This document shows positions 32,514 through 43,184 of a DNA stretch of 64,000 bases, one piece after another. The position numbers were made by a program, and so were the translations under genes. Each line of letters starts with the position of its first letter. Position 1 is the stretch's first letter. Origin of the DNA: Whalleya microplaca (Eukaryota; Ascomycota; Sordariomycetes; Xylariales; Xylariaceae); contig MU385745.1 of NCBI GenBank assembly GCA_022497155.1, positions 186,001 to 250,000 of the forward strand. Direction: 5' to 3'. A model generated the notes under the pieces. That model did not search any database, was not told the origin of the DNA, and was given only the letters and a program-made list of their open reading frames with translations.

Positions 32514-35500
32514 TGTGCAATCGCTTGGCTTGGTTTCGTTGGCGCAAGGTGGTAGATTGGGGGGAGCTCGAAAACTCGTCTCGTCTAATACATGTAAGTC
32601 TTTGAGCTGGCGAAGCTTGTCGCGCCGGATCGGTAGGGTCGATGACGAATTAGAAATTCAGGGTCTTGGATTGGAAGGTTAAGTGTGGCTGGTAGATAGC
32701 TTATCGATTGTTATCGATTGTTCTTGTGTGGCTGACGGTATTCATATCTGTATCGGGCTGGCTGTAAACTGTACACTGCATACGGGGCTTGTGCTATTGA
32801 AGATCCAGCCTTTCCCGTTCCTAGTGGAATGTGTTACATGGTAAACTTTCTTGTCCTTCCACTGGCATCCCAATGTGGATTTCCGTATCTCGCTACCTCA
32901 TCTGTGGCCTACGACTACCTATTCACGACACTGTAGGCTTTGAACCTGTTGTTCACTTGAGATGGCCCTTGATACGGCCGGACTCTGCAGCGTATTCTGG
33001 CCTGTAGATACCGACGTCCAATTAAGACATGGCCTCGTGTGACTGTTTGTGTCATGTGGGTTCACAACGCATTGCTATTTATTCATGATTGTTCCTGATG
33101 TCCTACATAGGAATGAGCGGCTGGCGGCTAAAAATCAGGGTGCAGTGTATCCTCAGCCTCTAATTTGAGATGAAACACTCATCATTGCACAATTGCTGAT
33201 AATGCGCACTGTAGCGCAGGGCTATCCCTTCAACTTAAATCTCTTCCCGCCTGGTCGAGGCTTGATGTATTCATGGAATAGTACGGGATATGGAATATGA
33301 AAACCAGCTAGCAGCGAGGTACGGATTATGAGTATTTAAAGGAGAAACAGTAGACGGTCTCAATAGTTGACTTGCAACGGCAAGTAGGGGACAACTAGGA
33401 GATATGAGAAAACATGGTACCACAAGCCCCTTCACATCGTGCCACTATACAAAGTCTCCGTACCCGTATTATATTTCATATAGGTAAGATGTGTTGTGTG
33501 AGTGAGCTGGTACCTGAGCACTAACTCAAGTTTGAGAAACCAAGAAGAACATTCCTAGACCGTTTACATTCCCGTCTCACGTTCAAGGAAACAGGCGAAA
33601 TTGCCTAGACCGGGTAGACCGGTGCTTGGGCTTCGTCGCCCGGCACCCGGTACATCTGTATTTTGTGCACTTCATGCACTGCAAGAAGGTATAATAATCC
33701 GACAGTCCGACAAGTCTTGGCGGGATGAGGCTGGCTTGATTGCTCCCAGGATGCTGAGGGGCCGGTAACGCCAATCGCTACTGCAACGGCATAAGCCCCT
33801 TTCCAGTTCTGACACAATGCCTTACCGTGACCGATACCACGCCAGCACGCTTGAGCTCAAGCGTTTCTCAAGATGCCACGAATGCATGTTTATGCATTGA
33901 ATCTTTTGAGAATCGAGGATCCTGGAAGAGCCAAGGGGCCGATCTCCAACGTGTGTTGAGGTTTGGTCGAACCCAGATGTGTTTTGTTCTTCTGTCTTTG
34001 GGAAATACCTACTTCGAAAGGTACTTTAACCTTAGAATAAATATGATTATTTCGATTGTCATTCTCGCCACCTGCCGAGTTGCCGGGTCTCCATGTCTCA
34101 TATGTCCCGGAGAGTATAACTCTGGGTAATTTAATATGTATGTAGTATTCATCGAGGTCAGACATGCCAGAGATTGTCATCGCTGGCTGGTAGGAAAAGA
34201 TGGTTGGGAATTGTAATAGTAATCTGCGACCATTTGTCAACAAAAGGGAGGCTAAAGCTAATTCATGTTCAGGACTGTTTCTCCTTGGATCACTGCATAT
34301 GGCCTTGCTAGCAGCCCTAGCGGCGCCCAGCTACAAATCAGACGCTATCGTAGGAAGCCGTTGCGCTATGGATGTCCCGCACTCGGATGTGCTTACCGGG
34401 TAACGCTGTATCGGGTAAGAGGGGCAGCTGCTCATCATTATTATCACAGTAGTGGGATCCTAGGTACATACCTAGCCTACCAGTCTACCTAGATAGAGTA
34501 CCAGTCTACAGCACCAGTCTACAGTATGTACCAGCCTAACTACCTAACTAAGAGCATTCATCAGGTACACAAATAGGTACTCACATAGGTACTCACTCAC
34601 TCAGGTACTTACACGCATAGGTACCTAATAACTCCTTACAACTGCACGAGTCAATCAGTCCATCTGGTCGATGTAGAGGCTTGTCCCCAGAATTCCGGCC
34701 CTCATCTCAACTTCACTCCTTCGAAATCCTGACGCTGCCTAAAGAACCTTTTTTTTCCTTTTCCTTCTGCAGCGCAGAAAAAATTAGGTACACGTCCAAG
34801 CAATACATACATGTTATTTGTAGGGGAATAAACGGTACACTCCAAGAGCTTAGTGCGCCAACCTTAGCTTGTTCCTTTCGCCGTCTTCATCAACAAGGCT
34901 ATTATTCTCTTTCTCTCTTCCTCTTTTCTCACGCAAACCTGCAAGCCTGCAAACTTGCCCATTGCCCATTGCCCATTGCCCACTGCCCACTGCCCACCTG
35001 CCCACTGCCACATGAGACGTTACAGGCATTGTGGGCGTTGCTGGTCACCAACGAAACATTTCCTCTCAGCCCACGGCCACTGTGCTTTCCGCTCCTTCAT
35101 ATAAGCCTCTAGGATCGCCCTTCTCTGACGTATCACCACACGACTTTCCCCAGAGCCATTCATTCACGGACGCTACCTTATTCACTCCTTGCGCACATGC
35201 ATTATTACTAGCTGGCGTTGGTGCTCCTTTCAAGGCCTGGTCTCATAAAAGCGCGCCTCGAGTTTGCTTAGCTACCTACCTGTCAGCCGACCTGCAAGTC
35301 TGCCGCGCTTCTGCATACGCTAGCCCGCCGAAACCGACGATCATTGTTGCGCCGAAACACTTAGGTATCTACCAACTATAGAAAAGAAAAGAGGCATCAT
35401 TTGCGACTCAAAGGCTTTCCATGTGATAAGGCTAGGGCTGTTCATGAGCTTGTCTCCAGTTGTCACCGAGCTTAGCTAAACTCTCTTGCCTGTCAAAGTC

Positions 35501-35687
35501 CATCTGATGGCATATTTATAAACTAGTATCCAAGCTAGGCGTTTTTGACCTCGGAAGCCTGTGCCGAGGGGACCAACAAGTTCCACTCCAAATAAGGTTG
35601 ATCGCTAGCTACCCTTGGGGAGTCCGTCACGTTTCGCACTATCGCAAGTCGACAAGCTATTGATTAGCGAGCTGTAAAACTACGAGG
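32514..35687. other. Long spacer upstream of CBP4 and the chitin synthase activator
   Basis: About 3.2 kb with no supportable gene. It holds TACCTAGGTA-type and CAGTCTAC repeats (34,450-34,640), the TTGCCCA heptamer array listed separately, and a long pyrimidine-rich leader before 35688. A 143-codon plus frame at 34681-35112 begins with TTG and has no domain. Confidence 0.5.
34955..35010. repeat. Heptamer tandem repeat TTGCCCA/CTGCCCA
   Basis: About eight imperfect copies of a 7-bp unit, TTGCCCA shading into CTGCCCA. It lies in the likely 5' region of the chitin synthase activator gene. Confidence 0.9.
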
Positions 35688-38652
35688 ATGGCGTATAATG
35701 GGGGCTTTCAAGACCAGGCGCGTCCCTACGCAGGACCGGCAGCGCGAGCACCTCGTGGAGGTGGAGGAGGAGCTTACCCGCCGCCGCCGCAACGACATTA
35801 CGAACAGTACCAGGACGAATACGGCTATGGATACGATGCGGCATACGATGATGGCTACGGTCAAGACTACGGTCCACCGCAACAAGATATGAACTATGGG
35901 AGAGGGCCGCCGCCGAACCAAGGCTATCCACCACAAGACATGTATGGGCCTCCTGGACCGCCCGGTCCTGGCAGGGGAGGTCGCCCTCCAGGGCCCCCAG
36001 GTGGCGGAAGAGGAGGACCTATGCGTGGACCTCGGGGCGGTGGTCCCCCAGGTCCTGGTAGGGGGTATCCGCCGCCCGGTCGAGGAGGTCGGCCCGGACC
36101 CCCTAACAGGGCAATGACCTCAGATCCCAATAGTAAGGGCGCGAAGTATCATATGGGTTCAAACAAGCGCTAATCTCAATAGTGAACCGTCGTGGGCCGC
36201 CGCCTGTACAAAGCCCTAATGAGCAGGACTTCGGTAGTGCGTTTCCTGTTTTCCCAGGGCATAATAGAAGAACGGATCTCGATGAAGAAACCGATATCAT
36301 GAATCGAATGGGCGGAATGGATCTCAACGGCGGGAGACCAGGCATGCCTCCTAAGAACGGTCCGGGACCTGGAAGAGGGCCGGCACCCAGACGACCAACA
36401 ATGGAAGATTACGGACGTCCCTCGATGGACAGTCAAAGAGGGGGACGTGGACCTCCACAGGGATACCCTGATCCACGAAGAGGCCCGCCGCCTCCCGACC
36501 AAGGCTACGGCTATCGCGACGATGGATATGGTCCTCCTATGTCGCCTGGGAGAGATGATTTTGGTCCCCCGGGAAGAAGCATGACGATGCCTACGAACAA
36601 CCACGATCAGATGTACAACGACATGCCACCGTCGCGCATGGATAGTGCACCTCCTTTCAGAGGGCCTGGTGGGCGTATGCCCCCGCCGCGACCCTCCACA
36701 GCCCAAGGGGGCCGACCGCCCCCTCAAAGAATGTATCCTGATCAAGGCCCCCCTCCTGGGCAGTACAACAATAATGGCGGACTTTATCCGCCAGGATGGA
36801 ACGAAGAACCGGACCGAGGTTCGATTGGCGATTTCTACGATTCCTACTATGACCAAAGAGCGAGCGCGGAACACTACCCACCTGGAAATCAAGAAATTCC
36901 GAATTTCGATGCGGTCCCATCCCAGGGACCACGAGAGTCTTTCGAGCAGCACATGCACCCAGGGCCGGGACCGGGTCCAGGACCGCAACCTGGTATGCCT
37001 CCGCAAGGAATGCCTCCGCCCGGAATGCCTCAACCTGGGATGCCTCAGCCTGGCCCTGCTCGACAACCTGAGATGTCAAGAGCTAAGTCGCAACCGAACT
37101 TGCGTGAGCCGCAAGCAGCAGTTTTCGAGATGGCTGGAGATCTTCCACCCGTACCTCCGGGAGGTTTCCAAGCATACAAGCCGCCTGGTGCAGCACCTGG
37201 ACCTGGTTTGCCTAGCAATCCTGGGGCCAATAGGCATGGCCCGCAGGGTGCTCCTCATCCTGGGCCGGGCTCTGGGCATCCCGCACCTATCCGCCCCGGT
37301 CTAATGCCGAATTCTATGGTTAGTTTGAGTGAGAAACCTGCCCCTATCCGTAATTACAATGGCGGTACTCCACCTGCAGCTGCCGGTGCGCAAGGCCGTC
37401 CTCCACCATCTGCGCAGAACGACAGACCTGCCTCTGGCATAGAACAGAAACCTGTCACGGTCGAAGAGCTGGAGCAACTCCGTGCTGTTATCAAGAACGA
37501 CCCCAACGATCAGGGGGCAGCACTCACGCTTGCGAAGAAACTGGTCGAAGCAGCAGACGTCCTAGTACCCAGGCTACCGGACCCGAAAGCGAGGGCGAGA
37601 TCTCGAGAACGATATGTGGTGGACGCCCATAAAATCTTGAAGAAGCTCGTGCACGCGCAGAACGCCGACGCCATGTTCTTCTTGGCCGATTGCCAAGGCC
37701 GCGGTGTTTTGGGCTATGAACCCGACCCGAAGGAGGCCTTCACGCTATACCAATCTGCTGCGAAGCTAGGAAACGCTGCTGCGGCTTACCGGACGGCGGT
37801 CTGCTGCGAAATCGGCAACGACGACGGTGGGGGCACGAGGAAGGATCCGTTGAAGGCCATCCAATGGTACAAGCGTGCTGCGACGCTTGGGGACACTCCC
37901 GCGATGTATAAGGTTGGAATGATCTTGCTCAAGGGACTGCTTGGTCAGCCTAAGAACCCGCGGGAGGCTGTTGGATGGCTGAAGAGAGCGGCCGAGCGGG
38001 CTGATGCGGAGAACCCTCACGCGTTGCACGAGCTGGGGCTCTTGTACGAATCGGCCCAGCCGAATGATGCAATTCTGCGCGACGAAGGGTATGCCCTGCA
38101 GCTCTTCGAACAGTCCGCTCAGCTTGGTTACAAGTTCAGCCAGTTTAGAATGGGTTGCGCGTATGAATACGGCCTCATGGGCTGTCCGATCGACCCACGG
38201 TTATCCATTATGTGGTATAGCCGGGCGGCTACGCAAGAGGAACATCAATCCGAGCTGTCCCTCAGCGGATGGTACTTGACGGGTAGCGAGGGCGTCATAC
38301 AGCAGAGCGACACCGAAGCATACTTATGGGCGAGAAAGGCAGCCCAGGCTGGTTTGGCGAAGGCAGAATATGCCATGGGCTACTTCACCGAGGTTGGCAT
38401 CGGCACGGCTGCCAACCTCGAGGACGCGAAGCGCTGGTACTGGAGAGCTGCGAGTAAGTCTGCCCCTTTCTTCCAACTATTCGAAGAACTGGTGAAGCTA
38501 ATGATATCACCTAACTAGGCCAAGATTTCCCCAAGGCGCGCGAACGACTGGAGGATCTGAAACGGACGGGCAGGAGTGGTCCCCGCCAGCGCGAACGCAT
38601 CTCCCGGAGCAAGATCGGCAAGCAGCAAGAGGGCGAGTGCTCCGTGATGTAG
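35688..38652 (+). CDS. Sel1-repeat chitin synthase activator (Chs4/Skt5-like) with C-terminal CaaX box
   Basis: Three exons (35688-36132, 36183-38453, 38519-38652) encode 949 residues. The first intron is 50 bp (GTAAGG donor, CTAAT branch, ATAG acceptor) and the second 65 bp. Residues 1 to about 570 are disordered and rich in Gly, Pro, Arg and Met (GPPGPPGPGRGG, GMPPQGMPPPGMPQPGMPQ). A conserved VEELEQLRAVIKNDPNDQ segment leads into about seven Sel1-like repeats (residues about 600-925), such as AFTLYQSAAKLGNAAAAYR and AIQWYKRAATLGDTPAMYK. The protein ends CSVM, a prenylation CaaX box, as expected for Chs4/Skt5, which anchors and activates class IV chitin synthase at growth and septation sites. 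Role at the plasma membrane is inferred from the family. Confidence 0.94.
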
Positions 38653-40449
38653 AACTCTCGGACCACCACGACTCCGGAACGTGTGGCGACTGATCCAGTG
38701 TTGTCAGGTAATAATAATAATGATGAACAAGAAAAACGATTCCCGCCCCGGAAATCCTCTCTTCTTCCTCCACGTGGTGGTGCTCGTGCTGGTGGTGCTG
38801 GTACCGGGGCTGGTGCTGGTGGGTTTGACCTGCTGAACATGCCGCCCCCGCATATGATACCCGAATTATGTCTCGGTGACCCCTTCGTCAGTAGCGACCT
38901 GGACGTATTCACCGGTAGGGGTAGTCTGCGATACCCGACGGAACACGAGCGGATTCCTGGACCGCCGAATCCTGCAAGCCGCTCTCTCAGACTGGCGTCC
39001 TGGAGTTAGTTGAGCGCAGATTTCTTGTTCCCTCCTATTTTGTCTTCAAATGAATGAAACGGCGCGGCCGACGGCCAGTAGCGTAGCACACCACAGCATA
39101 CAGGTGGGATATATAAGATTATTGTTTCAGCAAGCATGGCATGCATAGCTCGAGGGATATTCAACTACAAAGGAAAGAAAAGGAATGGAAATAAAGCCGG
39201 CTCGGTGTCGGTATATGATTGAAACGCCAAAAGTTGTATAGTACTAAACTAAGCACCCAATACTTCGCCTTGATTTTTTTGTATTCGTACAGGCTGCCGA
39301 GGCGAAAGGGGGCAGGGTCTGGAATGCTGGGATACCTACCTACCTACCTACCTGTCCATCTACCTATAGCAGACAGACAGATAGATGGAATTTGATTTGA
39401 TTTGCCGGGGAGGAGGCGGGTGTGAGGAAGGAAGGAGATCAAATTTTGGAGAGAGTTGAAGTCGAGTACGGCTAGAAAGGTGATTGAAGGATGGTAATGA
39501 TGGAGGCCATCGGAGATCTCGTGTAGTTATATAATACGAATACCTGCAATGTTGTGTATTGAATGCTTGGGTGAAAATCGGTGATTCTGCTGCTTGACGG
39601 AGATGTACGAGATCTCTGGTGTTTCGTCTGACTTGGTGACTGAGTTGATATATTCTTGGATATTGGAGGGTTCGCCCTACGTCCTGAGTAATCCATAGAG
39701 CAAGATTACACTTCACAGCTGACTGGATATGCACGGACGGGTGCCATTCACGTCAGCGCTACCGAGCGCTAGTAGACTCGCACAGTTAGCTGAAATTTGT
39801 CTTATCGTGGCCGAGTACGAAGCGGGCTTGGATCTAGTCACTGCTGTATGGACCGGGCGTGTTGAATATCAGCAGTGAGAGATGGAATGGGGATTGGTGT
39901 GTATCGGGTCCTACACAGCAATGCAGAGGCTTATTCAGTCCCTGAGCATCATCCACAGTACCTGATTAACTTCATAGGTAGGTTGTTAGGACGTGAAAGA
40001 TCACAAGCCATGGGCCTGGAGCCCAAATCCAGTGTTTTGCAAACATATCATAGTCAGAAGATGCCTATACACATACACGAGCCTGTCCAAGTATTTAAAG
40101 TCATGTTATACTCGAATACTCGACCAATTGATGCATTGAAAACCGGGTAGTAAAGCACGTAGTGTACAACCCCCTTTTCTCTAAAGATACATCCATGGCC
40201 GGGAGAATAAACAGGAACGAGACCACCTAAGAGATCGATGTGTCTATCCCCTTTCTAAGTTTCCGGTACCTTGTAACCCGCCGCCGTCCCCCAGCCGCAT
40301 ACAGGGTAGGTGCTAGAGTGGCATATCTACTCACCACCATCTAGTCTACCAGGCCGCTCTCCTCGCGACTTCCGCACATTGAGTGAATGTCTAGAGCCCC
40401 TTTACTCCTCCCCCCCCCCCCCACTTTCCTTCTGTCCGTAGTCCACACC
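38653..40449. other. Convergent spacer between chitin synthase activator and pyruvate carrier
   Basis: No supportable gene. It contains TACC repeats at 39,338-39,352, a C homopolymer of 13 at 40410-40422, and presumed 3' UTRs at both ends. A 124-codon minus frame (39360-39734) begins with GTG and has no domain. Confidence 0.5.
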
Positions 40450-41038
40450 CTAAGCCTTGACAGCCTCCTTCACCTCGTCCTTAGCGGCCTCCGCGGTCGC
40501 GGGCGGGAGGCCCTTCTGCGAGGCGCGGTACAGCAGGATGCGGGTGACCTGGACGACGCCGACGCAGCCGAGGAAGAAGTTGACAGCGGCGAGCAGGTAG
40601 TTCTTGGGGCGGATGACGAAGCACCAGCGCGTCCAGATCAGGCCCGTCGCCGTCAGCGCGCCGTTCTGCGTCAGCGACAGCTTCTCGGCGGGGCGCGCGA
40701 AGTCCGTTATACCCGCGATCACCAGCGCCCATTTCATCACCGGGGCCCTGTTGCTCCCCATTAGCAATTGTTCCAATCCGGGGCGCATACGTGTATGATG
40801 CATATAGATAAGGGACTCACCAGAAGTGCACCGTCTTCAGCCCCACGGGACTGTTCCACATGCGCGAGAACCAGCTCTTGGGCTGCTGGGTGGCGTGGTC
40901 GGCGGTGGTGCTGTTGAAGCGGCGGCCGGTGTGGGAGAAGTTCGATCGGAAGCCGGAGGCGCGCGAGAAGGCTGTCCGCGAGGCCGAGGCCTGGAAGGCG
41001 GGCCGGGCGGCGCGGAAGAGGGTCGTGGTGGGTGGCAT
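40450..41038 (-). CDS. Mitochondrial pyruvate carrier subunit (MPC2/3 type)
   Basis: Two exons (40821-41038, 40450-40747) around a 73-bp intron (GTGAGT donor) encode 171 residues. The N-terminal 50 residues are rich in Arg, Ser and Ala without acidic residues, typical of a mitochondrial presequence. The carrier domain begins WNSPVGLKTVHFWAPVMKW, continues LVIAGITDFARPAEKLSLTQ and GALTATGLIWTRWCFVIRPK, and ends with NYLLAAVNFFLGCVGVVQ. These are the MPC family signatures. The protein forms a heterodimer in the inner mitochondrial membrane that imports pyruvate into the matrix. The FWAPVMKW and RPAEKLS strings favour the MPC2/MPC3 side over MPC1. The C-terminal tail (KDEVKEAVKA) is charged. It is divergent from the complex I subunit gene. 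Confidence 0.96.
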
Positions 41039-41689
41039 TTCTCGACGATAAGAATATACAATGGAGGGGAGATTGGTCTAATCCAGATACCGAGGATACC
41101 AAATCCGTATCAATTGGATAGGCGGATAAGTAGGTATGTAGATAGGTCGGTCTTTGTTTAGGGGAAGGAATTTGGCTGTTTGTTGAGGATGGAGGGAAGA
41201 AGCAAACAACCTAATAATATGTACTCATTAATGTATGTTTTCGCTTCGTTCTCCCTACTGCGTAGTCAGACCAAATGGAAGGATGAGGTCCGATATTGGC
41301 GGGATGGACTTTTAGTTGGGGACTACGGAGATAATCGGACCTTAGAGTCAAAAATTTGGTGGTTTAGGTCCCTGTAGTCCCTTGTACCTAGGTACCTACA
41401 TACGTTCCTGACGTTGGGGAATGCACATGTGTCGCTTGCATAAAATGCATGTACATAGGTCCCAGGTGCTGCATAATATCCGAGTTGTGCATATCGGGGG
41501 AGATCGGTATGCATCACCGACGTCAATGCCAATGGCCGCTTAGTTAATCAATTTCAGGCCTACGCTGACTGGCTGGCTGGAAAGCTACGGATTAGCTACA
41601 GATGATACATTGATGCATCCAAGCTCAACCTCCAGTGCCCCATTGATCCCGCATCTTCGATCGCAACCCTCTCATCCGTGGCCGCGAAG
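41039..41689. promoter_or_regulatory. Shared divergent promoter region of pyruvate carrier and complex I subunit
   Basis: 651 bp separate the two start codons, and both genes encode inner-membrane proteins of mitochondrial energy metabolism. A perfect palindrome GTACCTAGGTAC lies at 41384-41395, near the centre. No TATA box can be assigned with confidence. That the region is a shared promoter is inferred from layout only. Confidence 0.5.
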
Positions 41690-42230
41690 ATGGCAAGCAA
41701 ATACGCATTCACACAGTCCCTGAAGGAGGTCCGCTTCCTGTTCTGCCATACCGGCGAGGCCAGCGCCGCAACCAGGTGAGCGAGCGCGAATTCGATTCCC
41801 TTGCCATCGAGGAGCTAGCCAGCTAGTCACGATATATATATATATATATATATATATGCATTATATATGAGGAGAGCTGACCGATTGTCTGTCCGTCTGT
41901 CTACCAGAACATTCCTGACGAGAGCGTACCCCACGATGAAGAAGAACAACCCCTACACACCCATCCTCATGCGCGAGGCCGCCGGCACCCTGCCCAAGAT
42001 CTATGCAAGATACGGTGCGCCGACCTTTATCCATATATCTGTCTAAAGGCAGTAATGCTGACAAGTTGGAATTGCAGACTTCGGAAAGGAGAAGAGCCAG
42101 TCATTAGAAGGTACTACTACAACTGCGCAAACCTTCGGGTTTCAAGCACTCTGCTAACGGTTTATACTCAGGGTTATCGGACAAGCAAATAGAGGAGGCC
42201 GTGACCACGTTAGTCAAGAACGAGATATGA
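41690..42230 (+). CDS. NADH:ubiquinone oxidoreductase 10.5-kDa subunit (NDUFA2/B8)
   Basis: Four exons (41690-41775, 41908-42014, 42078-42110, 42172-42230) encode 94 residues, the standard length. This is an accessory subunit of respiratory complex I with a thioredoxin-like fold, in the peripheral arm on the matrix side. The sequence shows MASKYAFTQSLKEVRFLFCH, then SAATRTFLTRAYPTMKKNNP and YTPILMREAAGTLPKIYARY, then DFGKEKSQSLEGLSDKQIEE and VTTLVKNEI, all characteristic of the B8 family. All junctions are GT-AG and in frame. Intron 1 contains a 26-bp (TA)n run at 41832-41857. The exons are too short to show as one long open frame. Confidence 0.96.
41832..41857. repeat. (TA)n microsatellite inside the first intron of the complex I subunit gene
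   Basis: About 13 AT/TA dinucleotides in a row, followed by a second short TATATAT run. Confidence 0.95.
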
Positions 42231-43184
42231 TGTAGAGTATAGACCCGTGGGGGTTGGGGAAAAGAAGTGCCCAGTACGATACAATCGCCAAGCCTTGTGA
42301 ATATACAAATATGAATCAAATGTGCCATTGCCTTCCAGGCTGTCCTACTGCTGGTGTGGAGGATATGACTAGAGACCGTGATCTCTTTATCATGTCTGAC
42401 TCTATTACGGCACAAGAACATCACTAGGTAAAAAGCGTGTGGTCGAAAGATCTCAATTAGAGTCTACCGACGGTGTAGCATCTCGTGTACTATCAACCCC
42501 CGAATTTCAAAGTCTGTACTACTCTGACAAAGTAACTCTCTCCCTTTCTCCCTCTCTGTCTCTCTCTCTCTTCCTGTATCTCCCCCAAATTTTCAACCCG
42601 ATCCGAATTCCTCTCTTGCCTCCCCTGATCTCAAGATATTACTCTAACAAAATGACCTCATGAAATCCAACCCCCTGAATGCACTTGTGATCCGCAAATT
42701 CGCGGAGAAACTCGAGAACTGTGTGTTAGGGCAGTGAAGGGGGTAACAGGTAGAGAAGCCCACGAGAGGAGATGGACTGACTGCTGGCCCCCAAGACGCG
42801 TACGAACATGTGATGCTGCGGCCGTTGTCCAGCAGCCAACTGATTAGCCACCTGTTGTAGTACCGCCATATAGATGTCCGTGTGATGTGGGTTCAGAAAC
42901 CGAGAAAGACGAAACTGTGTGTGTGGGTATACTCTAACAAAACCGCCATCCCGCGGCCTAGGATGACTGAAGAACGGATATGCAGAAGACGAACCAATCG
43001 ACGAGCCGAAGTCCCGACGCATCTCCCCTGCACAATGTCGACGCAGCCGGTTCGTCGCTATCATGTAGTCATTCGGCGTCCACTTCCATTCCACTCTGTT
43101 CCATTATCGCATGGCATCGTATCCCAAGCAGCAAACCCCAAACCAACCAGCCGCTCACTGACTGGCTCACTTTCTCTCTTTTAC
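42231..43184. other. Convergent spacer beyond the complex I gene and the large RRM gene
   Basis: Presumed 3' UTRs and a CT-rich tract at about 42,533-42,590 (TCTCTCTC and CCCTTTCTCCC). No gene is supported. Confidence 0.55.

Noticed and set aside
34681..35112. 143-codon plus-strand frame before the chitin synthase activator
   Set aside because: TTG start, includes the heptamer repeat, no domain.
36176..37066. 296-codon minus-strand frame rich in Arg, His and Ser
   Set aside because: Lies fully antisense to the chitin synthase activator, whose domains and splice sites are clear; composition is that of a mirrored Pro/Gly-rich gene.
39360..39734. 124-codon minus-strand frame
   Set aside because: GTG start, no motif, lies in a convergent 3' spacer with simple repeats.
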